Numbered from the stretch's first letter, positions 6,878 to 15,079 are shown. The stretch is DNA of 15,099 nucleotides from an uncultured Lactobacillus sp. (GCA_945281075.1 CALYQE010000038.1:1-15099), one strand, 5' to 3'. Notes: generated from the sequence alone by a model not told the origin. Program-made: numbers and translations.

Positions 6878-7798
6878 TTAACAGGTTTTCTCAATCGAAT
6901 TGACAAACCATTTAACAAATCCGTCAACATTGACAGCAGTGCCCACCAGTGCGTTACTTTGCTTACTTAGTTTATTATTTAAATCAACTAAGGACGCACC
7001 ATAGGTTGAACCTTCTTGCGTGACAATTTCAACATGGGTATCAGCAAATTCAAATAGGTCCGGCTGCAGTAAAATACCAGCTGCCAAGGCATCGTAAATT
7101 TTAAGTCCAGTGTTAAAGCTACCGCCTCGATACCGTTTAAATAAGCTGTAAAACATTTCGCCTACACGGTTAAGATGCTTAATCTGTTCACTGACTTCTG
7201 GCTTAATTTTAGCCTGGAAGCCCAACTCTAACGGGGCAACTCGGATCTTCAAGCCACTTTCAAAGACAATTCTAGCTGCTTCAGGATCACCGGCAATATT
7301 AAATTCCGAAAAGACCCCATAATTGCCACGACCAATACAACCGCCCATGAGCACTAGCTCTTCAATGCGCTCAACATCTTCGGGATATAACCGGAGATAA
7401 AGGGCAAAGTCTGTCAGTGGTGCAATGCCGACTAAAGTTACCTTTTCAGCAGAATTTTGCACGACTTCGTGAATTGCCGCTGGTGCAGTTTGACCTTGCA
7501 GCAGCAAGCTTTCATCTGGCTCAGGAAAATCATAACCATCCATTCCTGATTGACCATGAACACTAGCTGCGTCAATGGGAGCTTTTATAATTGCCCTTTC
7601 ACAACCACGAACAACCGGGACCTTTTTACCTAAAAATTTGGCTAATTTCAAAACATTTGTCAAAGTTTTATCAACGCCGACATTGCCTGCAGCTGCAGCA
7701 ATTAATCTCACATCAATCTGTTCGCTAAATAACAAGATTGCAATTGCCACCGCATCATCAATTCCAGGATCAGTACTTAAAATAACAGGTTTTTTCAT
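6878..7798 (-). CDS. rihC: Ribonucleoside hydrolase, RihC-like
   Basis: A 306-residue inosine/uridine-preferring nucleoside hydrolase family protein, which splits ribonucleosides to base and ribose in the cytoplasm. It follows E. coli RihC closely by eye: TDPGIDDAVAIA (9-20, Ca-binding Asp cluster), AAGNVGVDKT (36-45, N39), DAASVHGQSGMDGYDF (76-91), MGGCIGRGN (151-159), EFNIAGDPEAA (165-175) and the C-terminal IYDALAA (234-240). Family members have His-Asp at that last site; here it is Tyr235-Asp236. GPLTN is also APLTD (126-130). The other metal and ribose ligands are present, so activity may persist with altered specificity. The start is ATG 7796-7798, 7 nt after GGAGGT (7806-7811); upstream in-frame ATGs at 7804 and 7813 overlap or precede that site. 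It forms a unit with the downstream DcuC-like carrier. Confidence 0.92.
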   Translation of the reverse strand: MKKPVILSTDPGIDDAVAIAILLFSEQIDVRLIAAAAGNVGVDKTLTNVLKLAKFLGKKVPVVRGCERAIIKAPIDAASVHGQSGMDGYDFPEPDESLLLQGQTAPAAIHEVVQNSAEKVTLVGIAPLTDFALYLRLYPEDVERIEELVLMGGCIGRGNYGVFSEFNIAGDPEAARIVFESGLKIRVAPLELGFQAKIKPEVSEQIKHLNRVGEMFYSLFKRYRGGSFNTGLKIYDALAAGILLQPDLFEFADTHVEIVTQEGSTYGASLVDLNNKLSKQSNALVGTAVNVDGFVKWFVNSIEKTC

Positions 7799-7837
7799 TG
7801 CCATGACCTCCATTTTTCAAATTCATGTACCTACGAC

Positions 7838-7853
7838 ACTAATGATTATTAGT
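7838..7853. repeat. Small inverted repeat ACTAAT-GATT-ATTAGT
   Basis: Perfect 6-bp arms (7838-7843, 7848-7853) with a 4-bp centre, overlapping the likely -10 region of the rihC-carrier unit (AATAAT on the minus strand at 7845-7850, TATACT at 7851-7856). It could be a secondary operator half or only AT-rich symmetry. Confidence 0.35.
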
Positions 7854-7860
7854 ATATCAA

Positions 7861-7886
7861 GGGTTTACCAGCAAAGAGGTAAACCC
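7861..7886 (-). promoter_or_regulatory. Inverted repeat upstream of rihC, candidate operator
   Basis: GGGTTTACC (7861-7869), 8-nt spacer, GGTAAACCC (7878-7886): perfect 9-bp arms. Neither strand has a T run after it, so it is not an intrinsic terminator. It lies 63 bp before the rihC start. A weak minus-strand -35 (TTGCTG, 7869-7874) with an 18-nt spacer to AATAAT (7845-7850) would place the repeat over the -35 and spacer, as expected for a repressor or activator site. The binding protein is unknown. Confidence 0.5.
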
Positions 7887-7896
7887 TCAATTGAAC

Positions 7897-7940
7897 AAAA
7901 AATGTCCTTTAGAAAAGATATTGTCTAATCTAAAGGGCAT
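7897..7940 (-). terminator. Rho-independent terminator of yebC
   Basis: A 12-bp stem: 7902-7913 (ATGTCCTTTAGA) pairs with 7929-7940 (TCTAAAGGGCAT) with one G-T wobble and a 15-nt loop. On the minus strand it is followed by six T (7897-7902, the last overlapping the stem base). It lies about 60 bp after the yebC stop and ends before the rihC promoter region. Confidence 0.75.
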
Positions 7941-7999
7941 ATCAAAATATTTTAGATTAATTTCGCGCTATTTGACCGTTAAATAATGCAAAAGGATAA

Positions 8000-8725
8000 T
8001 TAATCTTCCTCGGCAGCTGTGTAAACATTCTGCACGTCATCATCATCTTCTAATGCATCAACTAGATTTGCAAACTGTTCTTTTTTCTCTTCAGGAACAG
8101 GTGTGGTATTCTCAGGAATCATGGTTAATTCGGCATTAGCCAGCTTGTAACCAGCCTTTTCTAATGCGTCACGCACTTGGGCAAATTGCTTTGGATCTGT
8201 GTAAATTTCATACGCATCATCACTAGTTTGCAAGTCATCGCCACCAGCATCCATTACATCAAGCAGCATCTGGTCTTCATCTGCATCAGTTGTTGTTCGA
8301 TCAATAACAATGTAGCCTTTACGGTTGAACATGTATGCAACTGAACCTGATGCACCAAGAGAACCGCCATTACGAGTGAAAGCAACACGAACAGCAGAAG
8401 CAGTCCGATTTTTGTTATCAGTCAATGCTTCAACAAAAACTGCCACTCCACCGGGAGCATAGCCTTCATAAGTAATCTCATCATAATGTTCATCTGAATT
8501 GCCTTCAGCCTTTTTAAGTGCACGGTCAATATTGGTTTTCGGCATGTTATTAGCGCGTGCCTTGTCCATTACCATCCGTAAGTTTGGATTTCCAGAAGGG
8601 TCAGGGCCACCATTCTTTGCAGCCATGTAAATTTCACGAGATAATTTTTGGAATATTTTACCTCTCTTTGCGTCTTGCGCATTCTTGCGGCCTTGAATAT
8701 TGTGCCATTTTGAATGTCCTGACAT
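8000..8725 (-). CDS. yebC: YebC/PmpR/TACO1 family protein
   Basis: A 241-residue cytoplasmic protein, full length for the family. The invariant N-terminus [20 protein letters not shown] is followed by [14 protein letters not shown] and [16 protein letters not shown], then the central [19 protein letters not shown] and a Gly-rich stretch ([15 protein letters not shown]). The acidic C-terminus ([17 protein letters not shown]) is usual. Family members were long annotated as transcriptional regulators (PmpR); more recent work links them to translation, relieving ribosome stalling at proline-rich sequences, as for mitochondrial TACO1. The ATG at 8723-8725 is preceded by GAAGGA (8731-8736). It is a single-gene unit with its own promoter and terminator, divergent from the APC permease gene. 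Confidence 0.97.
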   Translation of the reverse strand: MSGHSKWHNIQGRKNAQDAKRGKIFQKLSREIYMAAKNGGPDPSGNPNLRMVMDKARANNMPKTNIDRALKKAEGNSDEHYDEITYEGYAPGGVAVFVEALTDNKNRTASAVRVAFTRNGGSLGASGSVAYMFNRKGYIVIDRTTTDADEDQMLLDVMDAGGDDLQTSDDAYEIYTDPKQFAQVRDALEKAGYKLANAELTMIPENTTPVPEEKKEQFANLVDALEDDDDVQNVYTAAEED

Positions 8726-8764
8726 AAGAATCCTTCTTTCTCTCTTTAAAATATTAACGATCTA

Positions 8765-8793
8765 ATCTTAACGCACACCGCTAGAAAATTCAA
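8765..8793 (-). promoter_or_regulatory. Candidate sigma-A promoter of yebC
   Basis: On the minus strand TTGAAT (8788-8793) and TAAGAT (8765-8770) are separated by exactly 17 bp. Each box matches four of six consensus bases. The start point would be about 30 nt before the yebC ATG. Confidence 0.5.
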
Positions 8794-8879
8794 TACTAGC
8801 AAATGGTTAAGCAGACTATTCTATGCTCTTACCCTTTTTAATTGGCGAAGTTTTTCTGGCACAAAATGCTTGGTTGCCC

Positions 8880-8908
8880 TAGTCATCTTTACTTTTAATT
8901 AGTAGAAT
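8880..8908 (+). promoter_or_regulatory. Candidate sigma-A promoter of the APC permease gene
   Basis: TAGTCA (8880-8885) and TAGAAT (8903-8908) with a 17-bp spacer. The start would fall near 8915, giving a 30-nt leader that holds AAGGAG (8930-8935). Confidence 0.4.
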
Positions 8909-8944
8909 GTATACGTTAGTTTTTTTATTAAGGAGAGAACTCTA

Positions 8945-10606
8945 GTGGAGGAAATAAATTCTAAACAAAAATTTATCTCGTGGCCAATTCTGACATTAAT
9001 GGCTTTTTGTACGGTCATTGGTCTCGACGATATTATGTACAATTTTCAAAATCAGGGAATGCCGGTTGTTACTTCATGGATTTTCATGTGTCTTTTCTAT
9101 GTGATCCCTTATTCATTAATGGTTGGTCAACTCGGATCTGTTTTCAATTCAGAAGGCGGCGGATTATCATCATGGGTAAGAGGCACAAATGGTGAGTTCT
9201 TAGGTTATTTTACCGCTTGGACCTATTGGGCTGCTTCAATTCCATACGCGGTCGATTCGGCTAATGAAATCATTGTCGATATTGGCTGGGCTTTGACTGG
9301 CTCGGAAAAATTCCAAGGCCAGATTTCTAACACTAAGTTTGCTTTAATGACTTTTGCCATGTTCATCATCTTCATTATCATTGAGCATTATTTCGCACAT
9401 TCAATGGAAGTTTTATCAACCATTGGTGGCGGGCTAATGCTGATTATGACTTTGATGTTTGTCTTTTTAGCCTTTTTAGGTTTGGCCAAATCTGGTGGTC
9501 ATATGGCAACCCAGCCGTTTACCTGGAAAACATTAATTCCTAAATTTGACATGCATTACTGGACGACGATTGCAATGCTGATATATGCACTTAACGGCTG
9601 CGAATTAGTCGCTCCATATGTCACTAAAATGAAAAAGCCTAAGTCCGATTTCCCGAAAGCAATGGTCGCTTTGGCCTTAATGACTATTTTCCTAACTGTC
9701 TTTGGTTCTTTTGCTTTAGGAATCTACTTTGACAGTTACCACATTCCAAATGACCTAAAAATGAATGGTGCCTACTATGCGTTTGACATGGTTGGCCAGC
9801 AGTACGGCATGGGCAAGACACTGTTATACATTTGGGCCTGGACATCAGTCTTTTATAATGCGGCTTTACTGGCCGTTTTACTGGATGCCATGACCAGAAT
9901 GCTGATCTCCGACACCGGCGACAAGTATATGCCACGCTTTTTGCAAAAAAAGGACAAGAATGGTCTGCCAATCAACGGCTATATTTTAACCGTTGGCCTA
10001 TCAGCCTTTATCATGCTTTTGGGCATCTTCTTACCTGATATGAACGACATTTTTAATTGGCTTTTAAATCTGAACGGAATTATTTCTCCGGGTGTTACAT
10101 GCTGGATTTTCTTCTCATTTATGCAAATTCGGAAAAATTCCCAAAAATTTACTTCCGATTACGTTTTCATCAAAAACGACCGGTTGGGCTACTTAGCTGG
10201 GTTATTCCTGCTCATTGTGACCGCCGTGGCAACAGTCCTTGGCATTGCCCCGCAAGACGTCAAACAATTTAGCGGCTACTGGTGGTATGAGTTAATTATT
10301 AATATTGTCGCAATTGTCGTCTTAATTGGACTGGGCGCAATTTTGCCAAGTATCAGAAGACGTGAAGAAGAATATGGTATTGCCTTTAATCGCAAGCAGT
10401 GGACCATCATGTTGACCCTAGTGGTCGGTTCAATTGTCTTTGATCTCTACCTTGGCGAAAAAACCAAATTATTTGGTGGCGCTGCCCTCAATCTTGGTCA
10501 GCTAAAAATTGGTATCAATATTGTTTTAATTCTTATCGAAACAATGTGTGCAATTTTAATCTGCTGGCTAGTTGGAAGAAGAAAACCTGTTGCAGCGTCT
10601 AATTAA
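8945..10606 (+). CDS. APC-superfamily amino-acid permease, glutamate/GABA antiporter-like
   Basis: A 553-residue membrane protein of about 12-14 segments. The N-terminal part fits the APC fold: segment 1 carries VIGLDDIMYNFQNQG, segment 2 ends IPYSLMVGQLGSVF, and GGGLSSWVRGTNGEFLGYF precedes segment 3. The last pattern resembles the GadC group (EMATVDGWEEGGVFAWV). A long cytoplasmic loop (about 315-345, DTGDKYMPRFLQKKDKNGLP) and a charged stretch near 460-470 are also typical. The substrate is probably an amino acid or amino-acid/amine exchange, but no decarboxylase or deaminase gene adjoins, so it cannot be named. The start is GTG 8945-8947 with AAGGAG 9 nt upstream; no in-frame ATG is nearby. 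It is a single-gene unit ended by the terminator at 10621. Confidence 0.9.
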   Translation: MEEINSKQKFISWPILTLMAFCTVIGLDDIMYNFQNQGMPVVTSWIFMCLFYVIPYSLMVGQLGSVFNSEGGGLSSWVRGTNGEFLGYFTAWTYWAASIPYAVDSANEIIVDIGWALTGSEKFQGQISNTKFALMTFAMFIIFIIIEHYFAHSMEVLSTIGGGLMLIMTLMFVFLAFLGLAKSGGHMATQPFTWKTLIPKFDMHYWTTIAMLIYALNGCELVAPYVTKMKKPKSDFPKAMVALALMTIFLTVFGSFALGIYFDSYHIPNDLKMNGAYYAFDMVGQQYGMGKTLLYIWAWTSVFYNAALLAVLLDAMTRMLISDTGDKYMPRFLQKKDKNGLPINGYILTVGLSAFIMLLGIFLPDMNDIFNWLLNLNGIISPGVTCWIFFSFMQIRKNSQKFTSDYVFIKNDRLGYLAGLFLLIVTAVATVLGIAPQDVKQFSGYWWYELIINIVAIVVLIGLGAILPSIRRREEEYGIAFNRKQWTIMLTLVVGSIVFDLYLGEKTKLFGGAALNLGQLKIGINIVLILIETMCAILICWLVGRRKPVAASN

Positions 10607-10620
10607 AACTTAGTTTCCTA

Positions 10621-10655
10621 AACAGAATCATTAACGATAATGGTTCTGTTTTTTT
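10621..10655 (+). terminator. Rho-independent terminator of the APC permease gene
   Basis: CAGAATCATTA (10623-10633), loop ACGA, TAATGGTTCTG (10638-10648): an 11-bp stem with one G-T pair, extended by A-T pairs and followed by seven T. Confidence 0.92.
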
Positions 10656-10689
10656 GCTAGAAAAATTAATTTATGAGAAAAGAGTAGCT

Positions 10690-10723
10690 TTTCTACTATA
10701 TAATATTTTCTACTATATAATAT
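10690..10723 (+). repeat. Tandem 17-bp repeat duplicating a TATAAT box
   Basis: TTTCTACTATATAATAT occurs at 10690-10706 and immediately again at 10707-10723, identical. Each copy holds a perfect TATAAT (10699-10704, 10716-10721). The second copy runs into a 9-bp-arm palindrome, TACTATATA-ATA-TATATAGTA (10711-10731). No good -35 stands 16-18 bp before either box. This is the promoter region of the HAD-ABC-FtsX operon, 29 bp before the HAD start. Confidence 0.75.
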
Positions 10724-10751
10724 ATATAGTATTAGAGCAAAGGAGAAAAAA

Positions 10752-11564
10752 ATGACAACTATTCCCTTTAAAGCAGTAGCAGTTGATATGGACGGTACCT
10801 TTGAAAATGACGACAAACAGTTTGATCACGAACGGTTTGAACAAGTGCTGACTAAATTACGTGAGCATCATGTCCACTTTATTGTCTCAAGTGGACGCCC
10901 ACTTTCACGTTTGCGTCAAGATTTTTATGATTTCTTAGATCGAATTGATATTGTTGCCGATAATGGTTCGATTCTTACCCAAGATAATAAAATTATCGCT
11001 CGTCATGTTTTTACTTATAAAACCGGCATTAAGCTAATTAATTTTATTCAGGTAAATTATCCTGAAATCAAGATTGCAGCCAGCGGGTTGGAACGTTCAT
11101 ATATAAACAAAAAAGCACCAACTCAATTTAAAAGTTTAATGCACTTCTTTTATCCTGATGCCGTCGAGATGGCAAATTTGCTCGAGATTCCGACTAGTGA
11201 CAGTCTGACTAAGCTTACCCTGAGCTGTTCTGCTGAATTGGCGATTGAAATAGAAAAAAAATTTAATGCCAGCAACGCTGAACGAATTCACTGCACAAGC
11301 AGCGGCTTCAATAATATTGATGTGATGCCTAATGGTATCAATAAAGGGCAAGGGATCAAATACTTTTTGCGCTACTTCAACGTCAAGCCTGAGGAGTTAA
11401 TCGCCTTCGGTGACGGTATGAATGATCAGGAAATGATCGAACTCGCTGGTTATAGCTATGCCATGAAAAATGCAGACGAACGCATGAAAAAAATTGCTAA
11501 ATATGAAGCTCCTTCAAACAATGACATGGGCGTTTTGCAAGTTCTTGAGAGCTACCTAGCTTAA
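10752..11564 (+). CDS. Cof-type HAD-IIB family phosphatase
   Basis: A 270-residue cytoplasmic sugar-phosphate-type phosphatase of the haloacid dehalogenase superfamily. Motif I VDMDGTF holds Asp12 (nucleophile) and Asp14 (acid/base). Motif II is SSGRP (46-50), motif III Lys198 in GINKGQG, and motif IV GDGMNDQEM (220-228, Asp221 and Asp225 for Mg). The C2-type cap lies between motifs II and III (about 85-185). Substrates of this subgroup are usually sugar phosphates or flavin/pyridoxal phosphates and cannot be predicted. ATG is preceded by AAAGGAG (10739-10745). The ABC genes follow after 26 bp with no terminator, so it is the first gene of that operon. Confidence 0.93.
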   Translation: MTTIPFKAVAVDMDGTFENDDKQFDHERFEQVLTKLREHHVHFIVSSGRPLSRLRQDFYDFLDRIDIVADNGSILTQDNKIIARHVFTYKTGIKLINFIQVNYPEIKIAASGLERSYINKKAPTQFKSLMHFFYPDAVEMANLLEIPTSDSLTKLTLSCSAELAIEIEKKFNASNAERIHCTSSGFNNIDVMPNGINKGQGIKYFLRYFNVKPEELIAFGDGMNDQEMIELAGYSYAMKNADERMKKIAKYEAPSNNDMGVLQVLESYLA

Positions 11565-11590
11565 AATCTAAACGAAAGGAAAAACTATTT

Positions 11591-12292
11591 ATGAGTTATA
11601 TTGAAGTTAAAAACAATTTTAAACGTTACCACACTGGCGACACCGAGATTTTCGCTAACAACGATGTGAGTTTCACTGTTGAAAAAGGCGAACTAGCTGT
11701 TATTTTGGGAGCTTCTGGAGCCGGCAAGTCGACCATCTTAAATATTCTGGGCGGAATGGATACTAACACGTCCGGCGATGTGATTATTGATGGAAAAAAT
11801 ATTGCCAAGTACGATAAACGCGAATTAACTACTTATCGCCGCAACGATATCGGTTTTGTTTTTCAATTTTACAACCTAATTCAAAATCTAACCGCCAAAG
11901 AAAACGTTGAGTTAGCTTCAGAAATCGTGCCTCATGCGCTTGATCCGGTTAAAACACTGCAAGACGTGGGTCTGAAAAACCGCATTAACAACTTTCCGGC
12001 CGAATTATCTGGTGGTGAGCAGCAACGAGTGGCCATTGCCCGTGCTGTCGCTAAAAATCCCAAAATTCTGCTTTGCGATGAACCAACTGGTGCACTTGAC
12101 TACCAAACTGGCAAAAGCGTTTTACAAATTATTGCGAATATGAGCCGTAAAAAAGGCGCCACCGTGGTCATTGTCACGCATAACAGTGCTTTAGCACCTA
12201 TTGCTGATCGCGTAATTCATTTTCATGATGGTCAAGTTACGAAGATTAATCAAAATGCTCACCCAGAAGACATTGCTAACATTAAATGGTAA
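11591..12292 (+). CDS. ABC transporter ATP-binding protein, MacB/LolD type
   Basis: A 233-residue nucleotide-binding subunit. Walker A GASGAGKS (40-47), Q-loop Gln92 in FVFQFYN, signature LSGGEQQR (139-146), Walker [10 protein letters not shown] (159-167, Glu164), D-loop ALD (168-170) and H-loop His197 (VTHN). All catalytic residues are present. The family pairs with FtsX-type permeases (type VII ABC systems), which use ATP for mechanical work on periplasmic or cell-surface partners, for peptide/antibiotic export or resistance, or for lipid handling. The gene is 12 bp before such a permease. The ribosome site is AAAGGA, about 10 nt before ATG. Confidence 0.95.
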   Translation: MSYIEVKNNFKRYHTGDTEIFANNDVSFTVEKGELAVILGASGAGKSTILNILGGMDTNTSGDVIIDGKNIAKYDKRELTTYRRNDIGFVFQFYNLIQNLTAKENVELASEIVPHALDPVKTLQDVGLKNRINNFPAELSGGEQQRVAIARAVAKNPKILLCDEPTGALDYQTGKSVLQIIANMSRKKGATVVIVTHNSALAPIADRVIHFHDGQVTKINQNAHPEDIANIKW

Positions 12293-12304
12293 AGAAGGCT
12301 AACA

Positions 12305-15079
12305 ATGACAAAAATAATTTGGAAAGATTTTTGGGAATCAATTAAGCATACTAAAGGTCAGTTTTTCTCAATCATGGGCTTGATGATGATCGGAGCTTTT
12401 GCCCTTGTGGGCTTAATGGTTACCGGGCCCGATATGCGTGATACTGGCAATCATTATGCCCAGCGTTTAAATTCTGCTGACCTGACCGTCATCAGCAATT
12501 ACGGTCTTGACCACGATGACACGGTAAAAATCAGCAAAGCCAAAGGACTGAAAGAGGTCGAATTTGGCTATATGACGGACACCGTCATCACAAAGACTCA
12601 TGAAAGTTTTCGGGTATACTCAAAGCCGAAAAAAATTGGTAAATTTGAGTTAAGATCCGGGCGCCTTCCCCAAAAGCCAACTGAAGTTGCACTGGCTGAT
12701 CATTATCATGATCGCTACCACATTGGTCAGAAAATCAGCTTTACCGAAAAGAAAAATATTCTGGGTCAGACCCTTTTAAAGCGCAAAGAGTTTAAGATTG
12801 TTGGCTTTGTTCGTTCAAGTCAGATTTTGTCAAACGTTAACTTAGGCCAAAGCAACAGTGGAACGGGCGAACTCAAGGGTTATGCCGTTGTCTTGCCACA
12901 AGTATTTAATCAGACCGTATATACTGTTGCGAATTTACGCTTTCAAGATTTACACGGCCTAGACTCCTTTGAAAAAATTTACACTAATCGAGTTAGAGCC
13001 CACAAAAAAGAGTTAGAACACATTTTAAACAGCGGTGCCCAAAAAAGACACCAGCGCATAGTCAATGCTGCACTTAAAAAGTTGCAGCCGCAAGAACGCA
13101 AATTGGCTCAGGCAAAACAGGCAATTAGTACGGGCAAACAACAATTAGCTGATGGTGAACAGCAATTGCTGTTGCAAAAGCAACTTTTAGCTAGCCAAGC
13201 AGCTCAGGCTACTACCCCGCAAGCCAAACTTCAGATTAAACAAAAACAAGATCTGCTAGCAGCTAAAACGGCAGCCCTAGAACAGCAAAAACAAGACTTG
13301 GTTAAACAAGGTGCTAGCGCTTCTGCCAAAATTGCCAGCGGTGAACGCCGAATTGCAAAAGCTAAAAAGCAGATTAAGCAACTGGCACTTCCTAGCTACA
13401 GTATTTACAACCGGCGTGAAGTACCCGGAGGCGAAGGCAACCTAGTTTATACGACAGTTGCACGCGTTGTTGAAGATCTGGCCAAGGTTTTCCCGATTTT
13501 TCTTTATTTTGTTGCCGCCTTGGTAACTTTTACGACCATGAATCGTTTTATTGATGAGGAAAGAATTAATTCGGGAACACTAAAAGCATTAGGTTATGAT
13601 GACCATGTCATTATTAACAAGTTTGTCTTTTATGGCTTTTTATCAGGAACGATTGGGACCATCATTGGTATCTTTTTAGGGCATACTTTAATGCCGCAAA
13701 TTGTCTATCACGCCTATTATCAATCACTGACACTGCCACCGATTGAGGAACATTTTTACTGGCGAATCAGCCTCATCGCCCTGATTTTATCCTGGATCAG
13801 TTCAGTTTTGCCTGCGTACTTGACGGCTAAGACGGAGATTCGCGAAAAACCGGCTGCTTTACTATTGCCCAAACCACCTGCAGCCGGCTCAAAAATTATG
13901 CTGGAACGAATTCCGTTAATTTGGAATCACTTAAATTTTACGCATAAAGTTACTGCGCGTAACATTTTTCGCTACAAGAAAAGAATGTTAATGACCATCT
14001 TTGGTGTTTGTGGTGCGGTTACCATGCTTTTCGCCGGTTTTGCCTGCAGAAACTCGATTACCACTATGAATAATCGGCAATTCTCTAGTCTAATTCACTA
14101 TAACTTGATTGTGGCCGAAAAAAAGCAAACCACTGCTAAACAACAAGATGACTTAAAAACCAAGTTAGGAAAAGCAAATATCAAGTCATCGACACCAATT
14201 TACTATGAATCAATGTCTAAGACTGCTGGCAAAAGCGGCGACACACAGGATATTACTTTGATTGTGCCGAAAGAAAGTAAGCTGCTTAATCAATATGTCC
14301 ATTTAAATGATCGCCGTCGTCAGCAGACTATTCCATTAACCAATAATGGCGTAGTTATTTCGGAACGACTGGCTGATCTGCTGCATGTTCAAAAAGGTGA
14401 TCGCATTACCTTAACTGATCAAGACAATCACCCGCGTTCGATGAAGGTCGCGGGCATTACCGAAATGTACATGGGACACTTTCTCTTCATGAATCAGCAT
14501 CAATACCAAAAAGTGTTTAACCGCCCATACTCAACTACCGCTTATCTGGTAAACTTGAAAAATAACTCCCGCAAAAACACCAAAAAAATAGCGGCACAGT
14601 TCATGGCACTAAACGGAGTAGCTGGCGTAGTTCAGAATACTGCTATCAGTCAAGAACTCGACGTTGTGGTTCAGTCCTTGAATATGATCATGGTCGTTTT
14701 GATCATTGTCGCTGGTTTGCTGGCAATCGTTATCTTGTACAACCTGACCAATATCAATATTGCCGAACGGATACGGGAACTATCCACGATCAAGGTATTA
14801 GGCTTTTATGACAAAGAAGTCACCCTCTATATTTATCGTGAAACGATTTTGCTAACTGGGATTGGTATCTTGGTCGGCTATCTAACCGGGGACCTGCTTT
14901 ACCGCTATATCTTATACATCGTGCCGCCTGATTACGTAATGTTCAACCCTGCCCTGTCAGCTTCAAGCTTTATGTGGCCTTTGGGAGTCATCGGCATCAT
15001 CACAATTGCACTGGGTTTCATTGTAAACAGCAAATTGAAAAATTTAGACATGCTGGAAGCACTGAAATCAGTTGATTAA
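12305..15079 (+). CDS. FtsX-type ABC permease with extracytoplasmic coiled coil
   Basis: A 924-residue permease, likely eight membrane segments in two FtsX/MacB_PCD halves. Half 1: segment at about 18-40, a very large ectodomain (41-388), segments near 392-412, 440-465 and 486-508 with LKALGYDDHVI (427-436). Half 2: segment 560-580, ectodomain 581-785, segments near 791-815, 846-868 and 888-908 with IKVLGFYDKEV (829-839). Residues about 228-360 are rich in Ala, Gln and Lys with repeated KQQLADGEQQL-like heptads, a predicted antiparallel coiled coil outside the membrane. Such insertions occur in large Firmicutes FtsX-type permeases. The function is unknown: export, sensing, or envelope remodelling. 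AGAAGG (12293-12298) precedes ATG. The gene ends 20 bp before the window edge, so further operon members cannot be excluded. Confidence 0.93.
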   Translation: MTKIIWKDFWESIKHTKGQFFSIMGLMMIGAFALVGLMVTGPDMRDTGNHYAQRLNSADLTVISNYGLDHDDTVKISKAKGLKEVEFGYMTDTVITKTHESFRVYSKPKKIGKFELRSGRLPQKPTEVALADHYHDRYHIGQKISFTEKKNILGQTLLKRKEFKIVGFVRSSQILSNVNLGQSNSGTGELKGYAVVLPQVFNQTVYTVANLRFQDLHGLDSFEKIYTNRVRAHKKELEHILNSGAQKRHQRIVNAALKKLQPQERKLAQAKQAISTGKQQLADGEQQLLLQKQLLASQAAQATTPQAKLQIKQKQDLLAAKTAALEQQKQDLVKQGASASAKIASGERRIAKAKKQIKQLALPSYSIYNRREVPGGEGNLVYTTVARVVEDLAKVFPIFLYFVAALVTFTTMNRFIDEERINSGTLKALGYDDHVIINKFVFYGFLSGTIGTIIGIFLGHTLMPQIVYHAYYQSLTLPPIEEHFYWRISLIALILSWISSVLPAYLTAKTEIREKPAALLLPKPPAAGSKIMLERIPLIWNHLNFTHKVTARNIFRYKKRMLMTIFGVCGAVTMLFAGFACRNSITTMNNRQFSSLIHYNLIVAEKKQTTAKQQDDLKTKLGKANIKSSTPIYYESMSKTAGKSGDTQDITLIVPKESKLLNQYVHLNDRRRQQTIPLTNNGVVISERLADLLHVQKGDRITLTDQDNHPRSMKVAGITEMYMGHFLFMNQHQYQKVFNRPYSTTAYLVNLKNNSRKNTKKIAAQFMALNGVAGVVQNTAISQELDVVVQSLNMIMVVLIIVAGLLAIVILYNLTNINIAERIRELSTIKVLGFYDKEVTLYIYRETILLTGIGILVGYLTGDLLYRYILYIVPPDYVMFNPALSASSFMWPLGVIGIITIALGFIVNSKLKNLDMLEALKSVD
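12986..13384 (+). other. Coiled-coil coding segment within the FtsX-type permease
   Basis: Codons 228-360. Composition is dominated by Ala, Gln, Lys, Leu and Glu, with a hinge-like TTPQAK at 303-308 that splits it into two helices of about 70 and 50 residues. This suggests a hairpin projecting from the cell surface, by analogy with MacB and FtsX-type proteins that transmit motion through ectodomains. Confidence 0.65.

Noticed and set aside
7861..7886. Inverted repeat read as an intrinsic terminator
   Set aside because: No T run follows on either strand; a better terminator for yebC stands at 7897-7940.
7799..7900. Purine or other nucleobase riboswitch upstream of rihC
   Set aside because: No conserved riboswitch core was recognised; the region is explained by a terminator, an inverted repeat and promoter-like boxes.
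8908..8921. Possible catabolite-responsive element (TGTATACGTTAGTT) at the APC promoter
   Set aside because: Only five of the eight fixed cre positions match, and the second half is poor.
9684..9971. Minus-strand reading frame of 95 codons, Cys/His-rich
   Set aside because: It is antisense to the clearly coding APC permease; the composition is a mirror of membrane-protein codons and it lacks a ribosome binding site argument.
10631..10816. Minus-strand reading frame of 61 codons with a hydrophobic stretch
   Set aside because: It covers the APC terminator, the repeat-rich promoter region and the HAD start antisense, and its hydrophobic residues come from AT-rich promoter DNA.
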